A stretch of DNA of 64,000 nucleotides from MVRV01 sp964469905 (GCA_964469905.1 CAYXZW010000002.1:62001-126000), one strand, 5' to 3'; shown: positions 54,413 to 62,913, counted from the stretch's first letter. Numbers and translations: made by a program. The notes: generated by a model from the sequence alone, not told the origin.

Positions 54413-55542
54413 GAGAGGATATTAGTCAGCGTTTCTATGACATGGCACTGATCTTCATTGGTAAGCATCGGATACATGGGCAGGCTGATGATCCGCTCAT
54501 ATGCCTGCTCTGCAACGGGGCATAATCCACGATGCGTATTGAAGAGTTTCCGATAGAAAGGATGAAGATGTACAGGAATATAATGAACATTCACTCCTAT
54601 CCCTGCCTGTAGTAATTTACGGAAGACAACACTACGATCCAAATTTGTACCATCCAGCTCAAGTCTGACCACATATAAATGGTAGGCATGGAATCTTTCT
54701 TTTCGAACAGATAAAGGGTTCACTTGAGAAATGTTTTTGAAAGCATCATCATAAAACTGAGCAATCTCCCGCCGCCTCTCAAGCCACCGTGTTAACTTAT
54801 TAAGCTGGCTTATTCCCAAGGCGCACTGGAAATCCGTAATGCGATAATTATAACCTAAATCAACCATTTCATAGAACCACGAACCTTGCGCATCACGCTG
54901 CTGACGGTTCGTATTGATGCCGTGATTACGGAAAACTAGCATCTTATCTGCTAGTATTGAATCATTTGTTGTTATCATGCCCCCTTCACCAGTGGTGATA
55001 TGTTTGACCGGATGAAAACTGAATGCATTGAGACAAGCCAATGATCCCACTAGCCTTTCCTTATATCGTGCCCCAAGAGAATGACAGGCGTCGGCTACAG
55101 GCGCAAGACTGTGCCTTTTTGCAAGCACCGCAAGCGCATCATAGTCACAAGGCTGGCCGGCATAGTCCACGGCGATGATGGCCTTTGTTTTTGGTGATAT
55201 TCGATCTTCCACAGATGATGGATCAATCAGAAGGGTGTCCGGATCTACATCAGCAAAGACGGGCGTTCCTCCCTGAAAGACGACACAATTTGCCGTTGCC
55301 GCAAACGTCATAGCGGGCACAATCACTTCATCTCCTGGACCAATTCCAAGAGCAAACATAGATGCATGAAGCGCTGCGGTACCACTATTCACAGCAACAG
55401 CATGTTTTGCTCCGACGACATCAGCGAATGCTCTTTCGAACTCGCTTATCTTTGGACCTGTAGTGAGCCAGTCCGACTGAAGAACATCCACAACAGACTG
55501 AATGTCTTCGGCATCTATATGCTGTCTGCCATAAGGGATCAT
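54409..55542 (-). CDS. pseC: UDP-4-amino-4,6-dideoxy-N-acetyl-altrosamine transaminase
   Basis: About 377 residues from the ATG (MIPYGRQHID, the canonical PseC start), which overlaps the pseB stop as ATGA. A longer frame to 55587 is rejected. The PLP lysine is near residue 180 in FHPVKHITTGEGG, where PseC enzymes have HPVK. Other motifs are VNSGTAALHASMFAL and VPAMTFAATAN. It transfers an amino group from glutamate to the C4 keto group made by PseB. Length and motifs are normal. Confidence 0.93.
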   Translation of the reverse strand: MIPYGRQHIDAEDIQSVVDVLQSDWLTTGPKISEFERAFADVVGAKHAVAVNSGTAALHASMFALGIGPGDEVIVPAMTFAATANCVVFQGGTPVFADVDPDTLLIDPSSVEDRISPKTKAIIAVDYAGQPCDYDALAVLAKRHSLAPVADACHSLGARYKERLVGSLACLNAFSFHPVKHITTGEGGMITTNDSILADKMLVFRNHGINTNRQQRDAQGSWFYEMVDLGYNYRITDFQCALGISQLNKLTRWLERRREIAQFYDDAFKNISQVNPLSVRKERFHAYHLYVVRLELDGTNLDRSVVFRKLLQAGIGVNVHYIPVHLHPFYRKLFNTHRGLCPVAEQAYERIISLPMYPMLTNEDQCHVIETLTNILS

Positions 55543-56519
55543 AGATTTGCTATGATTTCGCGCATTTGATCCGGTGTCAACATCCAAGGATTGTCGCCGG
55601 AATTATATTCAAATCCATCCGGTACTTGTTGGCCGCCATTGCTCGTAAATCGTCTTCCCCAAAAACCAAAATCTGGTTGAATAATATAATGGTTGGAATA
55701 CTCGAGTGTTCTTCTTGCGTCATCCTTTGGGATCATGACCTCATGAAGTTTCTCGCCTGGTCGAATTCCTATGATGTCTGTTTTGCATTCCGGGGCCATT
55801 ACTTTTGCCAAATCCATGATATTCATACTGGGGAGCTTGGGTACGAAAAGTTCCCCACCTACCATTGTCGCAAGGCAGTTTAAAACGAAATCGACTCCCT
55901 GCTCCAGAGTAATCCAGAAGCGGGTCATTCGCGGATCAGTTATAGGCAGGACTCCCGTTTCCCGGCATTTTATGAAAAATGGGATCACACTGCCCCTGCT
56001 GCCCGCCACATTCCCATATCTTACAACGCTGAAGCTTGCGCTGGTGCGACCAACATAAGAATTACCGGCAATGAAAAGTTTATCGGAACAAAGCTTGGTG
56101 GCGCCATAGAGATTGATGGGATTGGCCGCTTTATCCGTACTCAAGGCTATGACTTTCTTGACACCTTGATCAATGGCCACATTGATGACATTTTGCGCAC
56201 CCATAATATTTGTTTTAACGGCCTCAAAGGGGTTGTATTCTGCGGCAGGAACTTGCTTTAGGGCGGCAGCATGGATGACGTAATCCACACCATGAAAGGC
56301 GCGGAATAATCTTTCTTTATCACGAACATCGCCGATAAAATACCGGATGCTATCATACTTCGTATCTGGATAGACCTGAGCCATCTCGAATTGCTTCAGT
56401 TCGTCACGGCTGAAGATAATTAGTCGTTTGGGATTGTATCGCTTGAGAATAATTTCAGTGCATTTTTTGCCGAAAGAACCGGTGCCGCCGGTAATAAGGA
56501 TGGATTTATTGTTCAGCAT
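55539..56519 (-). CDS. pseB: UDP-N-acetylglucosamine 4,6-dehydratase (inverting)
   Basis: A 326-residue short-chain dehydrogenase. The NADP loop TGGTGSFG is at 10-17. The catalytic Asp, Lys and Tyr lie in LSTDKAANPINLYGATK as D129, K130 and Y138, matching the D/K/Y set of FlaA1/PseB. It dehydrates UDP-GlcNAc and inverts C5, the first step to pseudaminic acid. It is immediately followed by pseC. Its product may also feed the WbjC/WbjD-like pair at 16.9-18.9 kb. Confidence 0.94.
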   Translation of the reverse strand: MLNNKSILITGGTGSFGKKCTEIILKRYNPKRLIIFSRDELKQFEMAQVYPDTKYDSIRYFIGDVRDKERLFRAFHGVDYVIHAAALKQVPAAEYNPFEAVKTNIMGAQNVINVAIDQGVKKVIALSTDKAANPINLYGATKLCSDKLFIAGNSYVGRTSASFSVVRYGNVAGSRGSVIPFFIKCRETGVLPITDPRMTRFWITLEQGVDFVLNCLATMVGGELFVPKLPSMNIMDLAKVMAPECKTDIIGIRPGEKLHEVMIPKDDARRTLEYSNHYIIQPDFGFWGRRFTSNGGQQVPDGFEYNSGDNPWMLTPDQMREIIANL

Positions 56520-56521
56520 AA

Positions 56522-57787
56522 TTATTTATTGCCCCCAATTTTGTTCAATATTTGAATATGTTGTTGGTCGTTTATTTTCATATTATCTGCAAGAATATTT
56601 ACTATTCTATCTGCTGTGTGACCATCCCAGATTGCAGGGCAGGAAGCCTGAAGAGGCTTTCCATTCAGTATCTTTCCGACCTCGGCTACAATCTTTTCTG
56701 GATCATCATGAACAAGGACATTGGTGCCCTCTGTTAGCGTGATAGGTCGCTCAGTTGTATCCCTGAGGGTGATACAGGGGATGTTCAACACTGTGGTTTC
56801 TTCCTGAATGCCACCGGAATCGGTAAGAACGATCTTCGCGTGAGCCATAAGATTGAGAAATTCGAGGTAGCCCAAGGGTGCAAATGCATGGATAGTACGC
56901 TTGAATACTCTTAATTGTCCAGGCGCTACACGGCCGTCATGTTTTTTCTCGTAGTAATCATGTTCTGCTAAATCCTGCGATGGATGAAATGTGAATGAGG
57001 TTTCCAAGTCAAAGTTTTTTATTTGTTTCCTAGTGCGCGGATGCACAAAAAAGATGATGGGAATTCTTTCTGCAACAGTTAAAAGCCCTTGAATAATTCG
57101 AGTTAGGGATTCATAGTTATCTACATTGCTTGGCCGGTGGAGTGTTAACAATGCGTAGGGAGTACTATTTGGGTGGAGGCCGAGTCTATTCAGGATGTCC
57201 GTCTTTTTTGCATTGTCCAAGTTGAATAGAAGGCTGTCCACCATTATGTCGCCGACGAGAAATATTCTTTCTTTCGTGACACCTTCATGGAGGAGATTTT
57301 CATCACCGTCAGGTGACGGTGTAAAGAGGTAATTGGAAATAGCATCTGTGACGATGCGGTTGATCTCCTCGGGCATGGTTCGATCAAAGCTTCGCAGTCC
57401 GGCTTCCACATGAGCCACGGGAATATTGAGTTTTACGGCGGCAATAGAGCAAGCCAGTGTTGAGTTCACATCTCCCACGACGATTACAAGGTCTGGTTTT
57501 TCTTCTATTAGGACCTTCTCGAAGGCAATCATGACATGGCCTGTTTGCTCTGCATGGCTGCCGGAACCAATGCCCATATGAATATCCGGCGCGGGAATAT
57601 TCAGATCCCTGAAGAAAGCCTCGGACATGTTGTCATCATAATGCTGGCCTGTATGTATAAGAATAGTCCTAATGCAGTTGCCATTTTTACGATTGTAAGT
57701 CGCTATAGATCTAATTAGCGGCGCGATTTTCATAAAGTTGGGCCGCGCTGCCGCTATAATTATCCACTTCAGTGCTTTTTTCATCAT
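56522..57787 (-). CDS. UDP-N-acetylglucosamine 2-epimerase (WecB/WbpI family)
   Basis: A 421-residue non-hydrolysing 2-epimerase. Motifs include AARPNFMKIAPLIRS, HTGQHYDDNMSEAFF, HVEAGLRSFDRTMPEEINR and the UDP-binding LTDSGGIQEETTVLNIP. The family inverts C2 of UDP-GlcNAc or of UDP-GlcNAc(3NAc)A. Because WbpA- and WbpB/D-like genes lie just upstream, a WbpI role giving UDP-ManNAc(3NAc)A is likely, but plain UDP-ManNAc (WecB) is possible. It ends two bases before pseB. The second such gene, at 16.9-18.0 kb, is only distantly similar. Confidence 0.87.
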   Translation of the reverse strand: MMKKALKWIIIAAARPNFMKIAPLIRSIATYNRKNGNCIRTILIHTGQHYDDNMSEAFFRDLNIPAPDIHMGIGSGSHAEQTGHVMIAFEKVLIEEKPDLVIVVGDVNSTLACSIAAVKLNIPVAHVEAGLRSFDRTMPEEINRIVTDAISNYLFTPSPDGDENLLHEGVTKERIFLVGDIMVDSLLFNLDNAKKTDILNRLGLHPNSTPYALLTLHRPSNVDNYESLTRIIQGLLTVAERIPIIFFVHPRTRKQIKNFDLETSFTFHPSQDLAEHDYYEKKHDGRVAPGQLRVFKRTIHAFAPLGYLEFLNLMAHAKIVLTDSGGIQEETTVLNIPCITLRDTTERPITLTEGTNVLVHDDPEKIVAEVGKILNGKPLQASCPAIWDGHTADRIVNILADNMKINDQQHIQILNKIGGNK

Positions 57788-57883
57788 GTATTTTCCGGGG
57801 TCTGAATTGAAATAAATTTAATACAACTAGCTAGGGAACAACAAAAAATTACTAATGTGCTCCGATAATTGAGATATTTTTCA

Positions 57884-59500
57884 TTATAATTGGCCTTTGC
57901 TTAATTCCATAACATTATTATTCAGCTGATATCTTTTTTTACAAGTCGCGCACAAAAGAGTTGCACCCAATCTTTCTCCGCACTGGCAAACCCAACCGAT
58001 TTTTCTGGCTGGATTTCCAACCATCAAGGCATAATCCGGTACATCTTTAGTTACAACAGCACCGGCACCGACAAAAGAATAACAGCCGATCGTGTGGCCG
58101 CAGACAACCGTAGCATTTGCACCAATCGTCGCCCCGCGTTTCACTATTGTCGGCCTCACTTCATTCATCTTGCTAATTTCCGCCCTAGGATTATAGACAT
58201 TTGTAAAAACCATGGAAGGCCCACAAAAAACACCATCTTCTAAAGTAACACCCCGATACACGGAAATATTATTTTGAATCTTGCACTTATTTCCTACATT
58301 GACATTGGGGCCAATAACCACATTCTGACCAATATTGCATCCTTCTCCCACTATCGTCCCGCTCAGAATATGGGAAAAATGCCAGACTCTTGTATCTTTG
58401 CCGATTGCAACATTGTCATCAATGACTGCTGTAGAATGAACAAAATAATCAGGCATAGGGAATGTAGCGTCAGGCTTCAGGGGCCATGCATTAGTAGAAA
58501 AAGATTCCTTGCGTTCAATGGTTTGCTGGCAGGTTTCCAGAACTTTTAGAACGCGAAGGCCTTCTTCACCATTTGTTAAGGGCTCCTGCCGTGTTGTAAT
58601 TGCCTCCAGAAATGCTCTGCATTCGGCTTTAAGAGGTTCCTCCCACTTATCAGAAGATAGTTCTATTGCCTCAGCTTCTGCCTTTTCCGGGGTAGGTACT
58701 CCATTTTTCCAATTGATGGCATGTGGGTATAAAACGAGTTTTTCAGCTATAGACTGAGTATCATCGAAAACAAGCATCCCCTGACTACCAATGACCACTA
58801 GGCGCTGTTCCTTAAAAGGATTGAGCCAACTGACGAAGATATGGGCGCCAATGCCGGAGGGGAATTTAAGGTTAGTCATCGTGACATCAGGGATTTGTGC
58901 ATGAAGAAAATTATTACCAACAGCATCTACGTAACTAGGATGTTCTCCCACAATGCTCAGGATTAAAGATATGTCATGCGGAGCAAATGACCAGAGAATG
59001 TTCTCCTCTCGGCGGATCTTGCCCAAGGAGAGACGTCGAGAATAGATATATTGAAGGCGACCGATCTTTCCATCCTTAATCATTTCTTTCAATTTGATGA
59101 CGGCACCATGATAATGAAGTATATGACCAACAAAAAGAATCTTCTCTTTTTTATGGGCAAAATCAACCAATTGACATCCATCTTTGTAAGTCAGGGATAG
59201 TGGTTTTTCTACAAACACGTGTTTGCCGGCTTTTAATGCCTCCAAAGCAAGATTATAATGAGTAATTGCCGGGGTCGCAATCACGACAGCGTCAACCGAT
59301 TTATCAACAAATATCTCCTTCTCTTTTGAAAGTGCTAATATATCAGGATAATCTTTTTTGATTTCTTTTCGCCTCTTGCTATCCTTATCACATACGATCT
59401 TCAAGACTCCTAGCTCGTGAAAATTACGAACAAGATTTTTACCCCAATAACCAGCACCGATCACTGCCACACTTAGTCTTTTTCCTTTATCAAGCTGCAT
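57884..59500 (-). CDS. WbpB-like oxidoreductase fused to WbpD-like hexapeptide acetyltransferase
   Basis: A 538-residue fusion. Residues 1-335 are a Gfo/Idh/MocA dehydrogenase (AVIGAGYWGKNL, and EKP at 98-100), as in WbpB/WlbA, which oxidises C3 of UDP-GlcNAcA. Residues 350-500 form a left-handed beta-helix of hexapeptide repeats, as in the 3-N-acetyltransferase WbpD/WlbB. A C-terminal tail with C505, C507, C517 and C520 could bind zinc. The amination step (WbpE) that falls between the two reactions is not in the polypeptide. The gene sits between the WbpA-like dehydrogenase and the 2-epimerase. Confidence 0.88.
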   Translation of the reverse strand: MQLDKGKRLSVAVIGAGYWGKNLVRNFHELGVLKIVCDKDSKRRKEIKKDYPDILALSKEKEIFVDKSVDAVVIATPAITHYNLALEALKAGKHVFVEKPLSLTYKDGCQLVDFAHKKEKILFVGHILHYHGAVIKLKEMIKDGKIGRLQYIYSRRLSLGKIRREENILWSFAPHDISLILSIVGEHPSYVDAVGNNFLHAQIPDVTMTNLKFPSGIGAHIFVSWLNPFKEQRLVVIGSQGMLVFDDTQSIAEKLVLYPHAINWKNGVPTPEKAEAEAIELSSDKWEEPLKAECRAFLEAITTRQEPLTNGEEGLRVLKVLETCQQTIERKESFSTNAWPLKPDATFPMPDYFVHSTAVIDDNVAIGKDTRVWHFSHILSGTIVGEGCNIGQNVVIGPNVNVGNKCKIQNNISVYRGVTLEDGVFCGPSMVFTNVYNPRAEISKMNEVRPTIVKRGATIGANATVVCGHTIGCYSFVGAGAVVTKDVPDYALMVGNPARKIGWVCQCGERLGATLLCATCKKRYQLNNNVMELSKGQL

Positions 59501-59691
59501 TATTTCATTCTCTTATGATATACAATGATAAATAATTAGTTTTTGACATTGACTAAACATTGTCTTTAAGCGCTCCGGATATGGCTGCATCGACAAAACA
59601 GACATCTATGACAACAAAGATTTTAAAAATCATGATTAGCCGTTTTTCTTGAAGACATTGGATACTCTTCATCCACATCATCTTTTCCCAG
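59501..59691. other. Gap between wbpA and the wbpB/D fusion gene
   Basis: No gene, clear promoter or terminator was recognised in these 191 bases. A short open stretch ending in a stop near 59553 reads through on the minus strand, but it overlaps the 3' end of the dehydrogenase gene and shows no start signal or recognisable product. Confidence 0.3.
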
Positions 59692-60984
59692 TTATGCCTT
59701 GAAAAACATGGGACTGTTCGCTTTAATAATATTTCTTGTATCGACAACAGGAATCTTGAGGGCACTGAAATCAATGTCCCGATATTCATCATGTGCTGTA
59801 GAGATTAAAATGAGGTCGCAGAAGGCATCGATTGGCTGCGACTGGCGTCCCGCAAACTTTGCATATGCCCTCGAAGGAGGTATAACCGATATGTACGGGT
59901 CGTTAAAGCTGACTTCGGCACCAAGCTCTTCGAGTTTTTCCATTAAGCGATAGGAAGGGGACTCCCGACAATCATCCACGTTTGCCTTGTAGGCCAGGCC
60001 AAGAATCAGAATTTTTGAATCTTGTACATGTTTTCCGACAGCGTTTAAGGCTTTCATACATTTCATCACGACGTAGTCGGGCATCGCCGTGTTGATCTCA
60101 CCTGCAAGCTCTATGAAACGTGTATTGAAGTCAAACTCTCTCGCTTTCCACGTCAGGTAAAAGGGATCGATTGGGATGCAGTGTCCGCCCAATCCTGGGC
60201 CGGGATAGAAAGCCTGGAAGCCGAAAGGTTTCGTCTTAGCGGCTTCAATGACTTCCCATACGTCGATGTCCATTCGGTCAAATAGCATTTTCAATTCGTT
60301 GACCAGGGCTATGTTGACGGAGCGATAGATGTTTTCCAGCAGCTTGGCTGCTTCGGCGACGCGAGGTGAAGAGACAGGAACAACTTTTTCCACGATGGCA
60401 CGATAAAGAGCCACTGCAACAGCCAGGCACTCCGGGGTATAGCCGCCGACAACTTTTGGGATAGTGCGTACACTAAAATCCTTATTGTTCGGATCTTCCC
60501 GCTCCGGAGAGAACGCCAAATGAAAGTCCCGCCCTGCACTGAGGCCGCTTTTTTCAAGAATCGCCCTGACATCCTGTTCTGTTGTTCCGGGATAGGTGGT
60601 CGATTCTAGGACGATAAGTTGGTCTTGATGGAGATATTTCTCGATCGTTTGAGCCGTGTTGAACACATAACGCATGTCCGGTTCCCTGTTCTTATTGAGA
60701 GGAGTGGGAACACAGATGAGAACACAGTCCATAAGGGCAAGCCTGGTAAAATCCGCCGTGGCCACAAACCGCCCTTGAAGTTCATTCTGAACAGCGGTCA
60801 GATCGACATGCCGGATATAGCTCTTTCCTACGTTTAGCATACTGACCTTTGTTTCATCCAGATCAAAACCGTTAACACTAAAACCTGCTCGGCAGAATTC
60901 AATAACCAGAGGGAGTCCGACATAGCCCAAACCTAGAACGCCTATCTGTGCAGACCTGGATTCAATTTTAGCTAATAGGTTCAT
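59692..60984 (-). CDS. wbpA: UDP-N-acetyl-D-glucosamine 6-dehydrogenase
   Basis: A 430-residue nucleotide-sugar dehydrogenase. The NAD loop GLGYVGLPL starts at residue 18, with the substrate segments FSPEREDPNNKDF and YPGPGLGGHCIPIDPFYL. The catalytic cysteine is C269. The sequence resembles WbpA, which oxidises UDP-GlcNAc twice at C6 to UDP-GlcNAcA. It is the first large gene after the EPS regulator, about 300 bases downstream, and probably the first enzyme gene of the main operon. Key residues are intact. Confidence 0.92.
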   Translation of the reverse strand: MNLLAKIESRSAQIGVLGLGYVGLPLVIEFCRAGFSVNGFDLDETKVSMLNVGKSYIRHVDLTAVQNELQGRFVATADFTRLALMDCVLICVPTPLNKNREPDMRYVFNTAQTIEKYLHQDQLIVLESTTYPGTTEQDVRAILEKSGLSAGRDFHLAFSPEREDPNNKDFSVRTIPKVVGGYTPECLAVAVALYRAIVEKVVPVSSPRVAEAAKLLENIYRSVNIALVNELKMLFDRMDIDVWEVIEAAKTKPFGFQAFYPGPGLGGHCIPIDPFYLTWKAREFDFNTRFIELAGEINTAMPDYVVMKCMKALNAVGKHVQDSKILILGLAYKANVDDCRESPSYRLMEKLEELGAEVSFNDPYISVIPPSRAYAKFAGRQSQPIDAFCDLILISTAHDEYRDIDFSALKIPVVDTRNIIKANSPMFFKA

Positions 60985-61290
60985 CTTAAATAGACCTTAT
61001 GAATATATTTTTTGATTTTGGCGATTGATATTCTTGGCTATAACTTTATAACAGCATAATGACACAGCCCATAGCAAGAGCATGGGGGAAACACTTGGTA
61101 GTTTCGCACAGTCTTTTCATAACAAATTCTTTTAGAAATACCTAATTTATGCTAACTAAAAACGCCTTTTTCACCCTGATTTTCTTTTTCCATGAGCTCT
61201 CTATACAGCTCCGCCCCCTGGTTTACATCGGCATGTATCCACAAATAGTAATCTTTGTTTTTACAGATAATTATAATATTTGATTCCGCA
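60985..61290. other. 306-base gap between the EPS regulator gene and wbpA
   Basis: The gap holds the stem-loop at 61068-61086 and most of a weak small reading frame (61152-61316). The part next to wbpA is AT-rich and could hold a promoter (a TATAAA-like hexamer occurs at about 61044-61049 on the minus strand), but no well-spaced pair of -35 and -10 hexamers could be chosen with confidence. The leader just before the wbpA ATG has only a weak AAGG ribosome-binding site. Confidence 0.4.
61068..61086 (-). promoter_or_regulatory. Stem-loop in the leader of the main biosynthetic operon
   Basis: Read on the minus strand the sequence is CCCATGCTCTTGCTATGGG. It folds as CCCAT/ATGGG plus an inner GC/GC pair around a TCTT loop, with one bulged T. 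It lies about 85 bases before the wbpA start and has no U-tract, so it is not an intrinsic terminator. Long polysaccharide operons often carry pause or antitermination elements (such as ops) in this position, but this sequence does not match the ops consensus. Function is inferred. Confidence 0.35.
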
Positions 61291-61316
61291 CTACAAAATA
61301 CTATCCCGATCTCCAT
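61152..61316 (-). CDS. Possible small protein of unknown function
   Basis: A 54-codon frame starting at an ATG inside the last codons of the MarR/EPS regulator gene. It reads MEIGIVFCSAESN and then KNKDYYLWIHADVNQGAEL, ending in a charged tail. No family was recognised, and no good ribosome-binding site is visible because the start is inside the upstream gene. It may be a coupled small protein or chance open sequence. Low confidence. Confidence 0.25.
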   Translation of the reverse strand: MEIGIVFCSAESNIIIICKNKDYYLWIHADVNQGAELYRELMEKENQGEKGVFS

Positions 61317-61668
61317 CCGGAAGGTCGGGATAATCAACTTCCTTTTTCAATTGCTTGATTTCTCTTTCCAGCTTTTCATATTCATCTATCTTTCGCTTCA
61401 GGAAACGATAGGTGGTTTTTGTTTTTTCTTCGATACCCGTTGGTGTAAGCACATACAAATAGGCGCTTTTATTTTTGGAGTTTTTGAAGCTTTCTGCCTT
61501 AATCAAGCCCTTCTCAATCATTGCTTTTATCAGAAAGTTAATTTTACCCAGACTTAAACCCAGGCGCGAAGACAACTCCCGCTGAGTCAACTGAGGCGTT
61601 GCAGACATTTCCTTTAGAACCATAAGAGTTTCTTCAGATACGGGATTCATTTTATTTTGAATTACCAT
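61291..61668 (-). CDS. MarR-family EPS-associated transcriptional regulator
   Basis: A 125-residue winged-helix protein. The helix-turn-helix covers QLTQRELSSRLGLSLGKINF, followed by a wing with SAYLYVLTPTG, and then a C-terminal coiled-coil-like helix with FLKRKIDEYEKLEREIKQLK. This matches the small MarR-like regulators found at the head of exopolysaccharide operons in proteobacteria. It probably controls transcription of the long downstream operon. An inverted repeat between its own promoter and start codon suggests autoregulation. Confidence 0.88.
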   Translation of the reverse strand: MVIQNKMNPVSEETLMVLKEMSATPQLTQRELSSRLGLSLGKINFLIKAMIEKGLIKAESFKNSKNKSAYLYVLTPTGIEEKTKTTYRFLKRKIDEYEKLEREIKQLKKEVDYPDLPDGDRDSIL

Positions 61669-61681
61669 ATTATGTCCATTA

Positions 61682-61696
61682 GTTCATGACTTGAAC
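61682..61696. promoter_or_regulatory. Inverted repeat, candidate operator of the EPS regulator
   Basis: The sequence GTTCATGACTTGAAC has perfect five-base arms (GTTCA/TGAAC) around a five-base centre. It lies between the -10 box and the start codon of the regulator gene, where a dimeric winged-helix protein could block transcription. Binding by the MarR-like protein is inferred. Confidence 0.45.
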
Positions 61697-61703
61697 GCAA
61701 TGA

Positions 61704-61732
61704 AATTTAATGAAATTATTAAGGAAAGTCAA
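61704..61732 (-). promoter_or_regulatory. Sigma-70-type promoter of the EPS regulator gene
   Basis: On the minus strand TTGACT (61727-61732) is followed after exactly 17 bases by TAAATT (61704-61709). The first matches the -35 consensus in five of six positions and the second resembles the -10 box. The start codon of the regulator lies about 35 bases downstream of the -10 box. This is one of two well-formed promoters found in the window and is a good candidate for the main entry point into the cluster. Confidence 0.6.
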
Positions 61733-61783
61733 GAAAAAAGGCAGAGAAAAGGCGAAAAATTTATTTAGTTGAGGTAAGCTTTT

Positions 61784-62542
61784 TCATATACCTTTTATTT
61801 GATACCAGATTGATCCGATTAATTCCCGTAATGATGTAGCTGTGGCATTCAATACTGCTGTTTGGGGAATGTATTTCAGAACATTTTTGCCTGACGGCGA
61901 AGAATATGAGTAAGATGCAGGTAGCGGTACAACATTTTTAAAATATTTTCTAAATTCTTTCTCACTCCTCTTCATGTGATAACCGGAGGTAACGATTCCG
62001 ATATTTATGTTTTTATTTGTAAACATCTTGTTTAGTTCTACTGCATGCTCCCAGGTATTGTTCGATCTAGCGTCAATGAGAATTTTTTCTCTCGGCACCC
62101 CCAATCTCAGAGCCATCTGCCCCATTACTTCTGCTTCCGACATTTTCGCCGCTCCTTTGCCCGCACAAATAAAATACTTTGCTCCATATTTATTGAATAT
62201 TTCCACTCCATGAAGTAGCCGAGCTGCAGTAGATTCTGATGGAAAAGTACTATTCAGAATATTTATGTCCTGCACGCCACCGCCCAGGACAACAATTACG
62301 TCAATCTTTTTCTCTGCCGGAGTTGGTAAGCGTAAATAATCTTTTTCCAAAGAGTATGCTAGATAATTGGCAACTGGTGCAATGCTTGCTCCGTATAGCA
62401 AAAGAATAGCCAAGCCTAAAATCAAAATGCTAATCTTTTTTTTGCTGCCGCGAAAGCAGAGAATTAACACAGCTAAAAGCAGAATAAAAATTATAAAAAC
62501 CGGATCGGCAAAAGACTTAAACATCAAATAAACATTTTCCAT
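61784..62542 (-). CDS. YdcF/SanA/ElyC family (DUF218) membrane-anchored protein
   Basis: A 252-residue protein with two N-terminal hydrophobic helices (about 12-30 and 35-55), then a DUF218 domain. The visible motifs are VIVVLGGGVQD, the GKGAAKMSEAEVM segment, ARSNNTWEHAVEL and IVTSGYHMKRSEKEF. Relatives (ElyC, SanA, YdcF) act in envelope and peptidoglycan or enterobacterial-common-antigen homeostasis, and related genes often border EPS loci. The exact role is unknown. It lies upstream of the EPS regulator in the same direction. Confidence 0.85.
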   Translation of the reverse strand: MENVYLMFKSFADPVFIIFILLLAVLILCFRGSKKKISILILGLAILLLYGASIAPVANYLAYSLEKDYLRLPTPAEKKIDVIVVLGGGVQDINILNSTFPSESTAARLLHGVEIFNKYGAKYFICAGKGAAKMSEAEVMGQMALRLGVPREKILIDARSNNTWEHAVELNKMFTNKNINIGIVTSGYHMKRSEKEFRKYFKNVVPLPASYSYSSPSGKNVLKYIPQTAVLNATATSLRELIGSIWYQIKGI

Positions 62543-62601
62543 TACTCACCTCTTAATACAAAATTTTGACTGCCGCCGCTGAAGCGAGATAGTTGGTCTG
62601 G

Positions 62602-62633
62602 CCAATTCCATTACGCTGCGCTTTCGTAATTGG
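62602..62633. repeat. Short palindromic (REP-like) element
   Basis: On the minus strand, CCAATTACG and CGTAATGG pair around a nine-base loop (AAAGCGCAG) with one bulged base, followed by AATTGG, which can pair with the outer CCAATT instead. It sits between the toxin gene and the ydcF-like gene. No U-tract follows it. It may be a dispersed palindromic element or a weak transcript end; only a genome-wide search can tell. Confidence 0.35.
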
Positions 62634-62640
62634 AGTCTCA

Positions 62641-62913
62641 CTAATAAACATCATCGTGACTTCCAATATCAACTGGAATTATTTTATTATTTTCAATTAA
62701 AAATTCTATAGAAATACGATAAGAAATATTAATTGAAACTGAATATATTTCTGCTAATTTTCCGTGTAATTTATGTAATCGCAATGAAGGGTGAGTGGGA
62801 TTTAATTCTAATAGTTTTAATGTTTTTTCGTATTGAGATATTAATTCAGGATGTTTCTTTATAAATTTTTTAGCTCGTTTAATATAACTATCGGCATATA
62901 TTATTTCAGCCAC
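62641..62913 (-). CDS. RelE/YafQ-type mRNA interferase toxin
   Basis: A 90-residue RelE-superfamily protein. Its segments YIKRAKKFIKKHPEL, HPSLRLHKLHGK and SYRISIEFLIENNKI, ending IGSHDDVY, fit the YafQ/RelE/HigB layout with C-terminal basic and aromatic residues for ribosome-dependent mRNA cleavage. It starts with GTG, eight bases inside the end of the antitoxin gene, the usual coupled arrangement. The pair appears intact. Confidence 0.87.
   Translation of the reverse strand: MAEIIYADSYIKRAKKFIKKHPELISQYEKTLKLLELNPTHPSLRLHKLHGKLAEIYSVSINISYRISIEFLIENNKIIPVDIGSHDDVY

Noticed and set aside
59553..59792. Minus-strand reading frame of 79 codons overlapping the wbpA end
   Set aside because: It is mainly a shadow of the dehydrogenase gene with no ribosome-binding site and no recognisable domain.
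60985..61150. JUMPstart/ops element before the operon
   Set aside because: The GGCGGTAGCGTG core was not found on either strand here; only an unrelated bulged hairpin is present.
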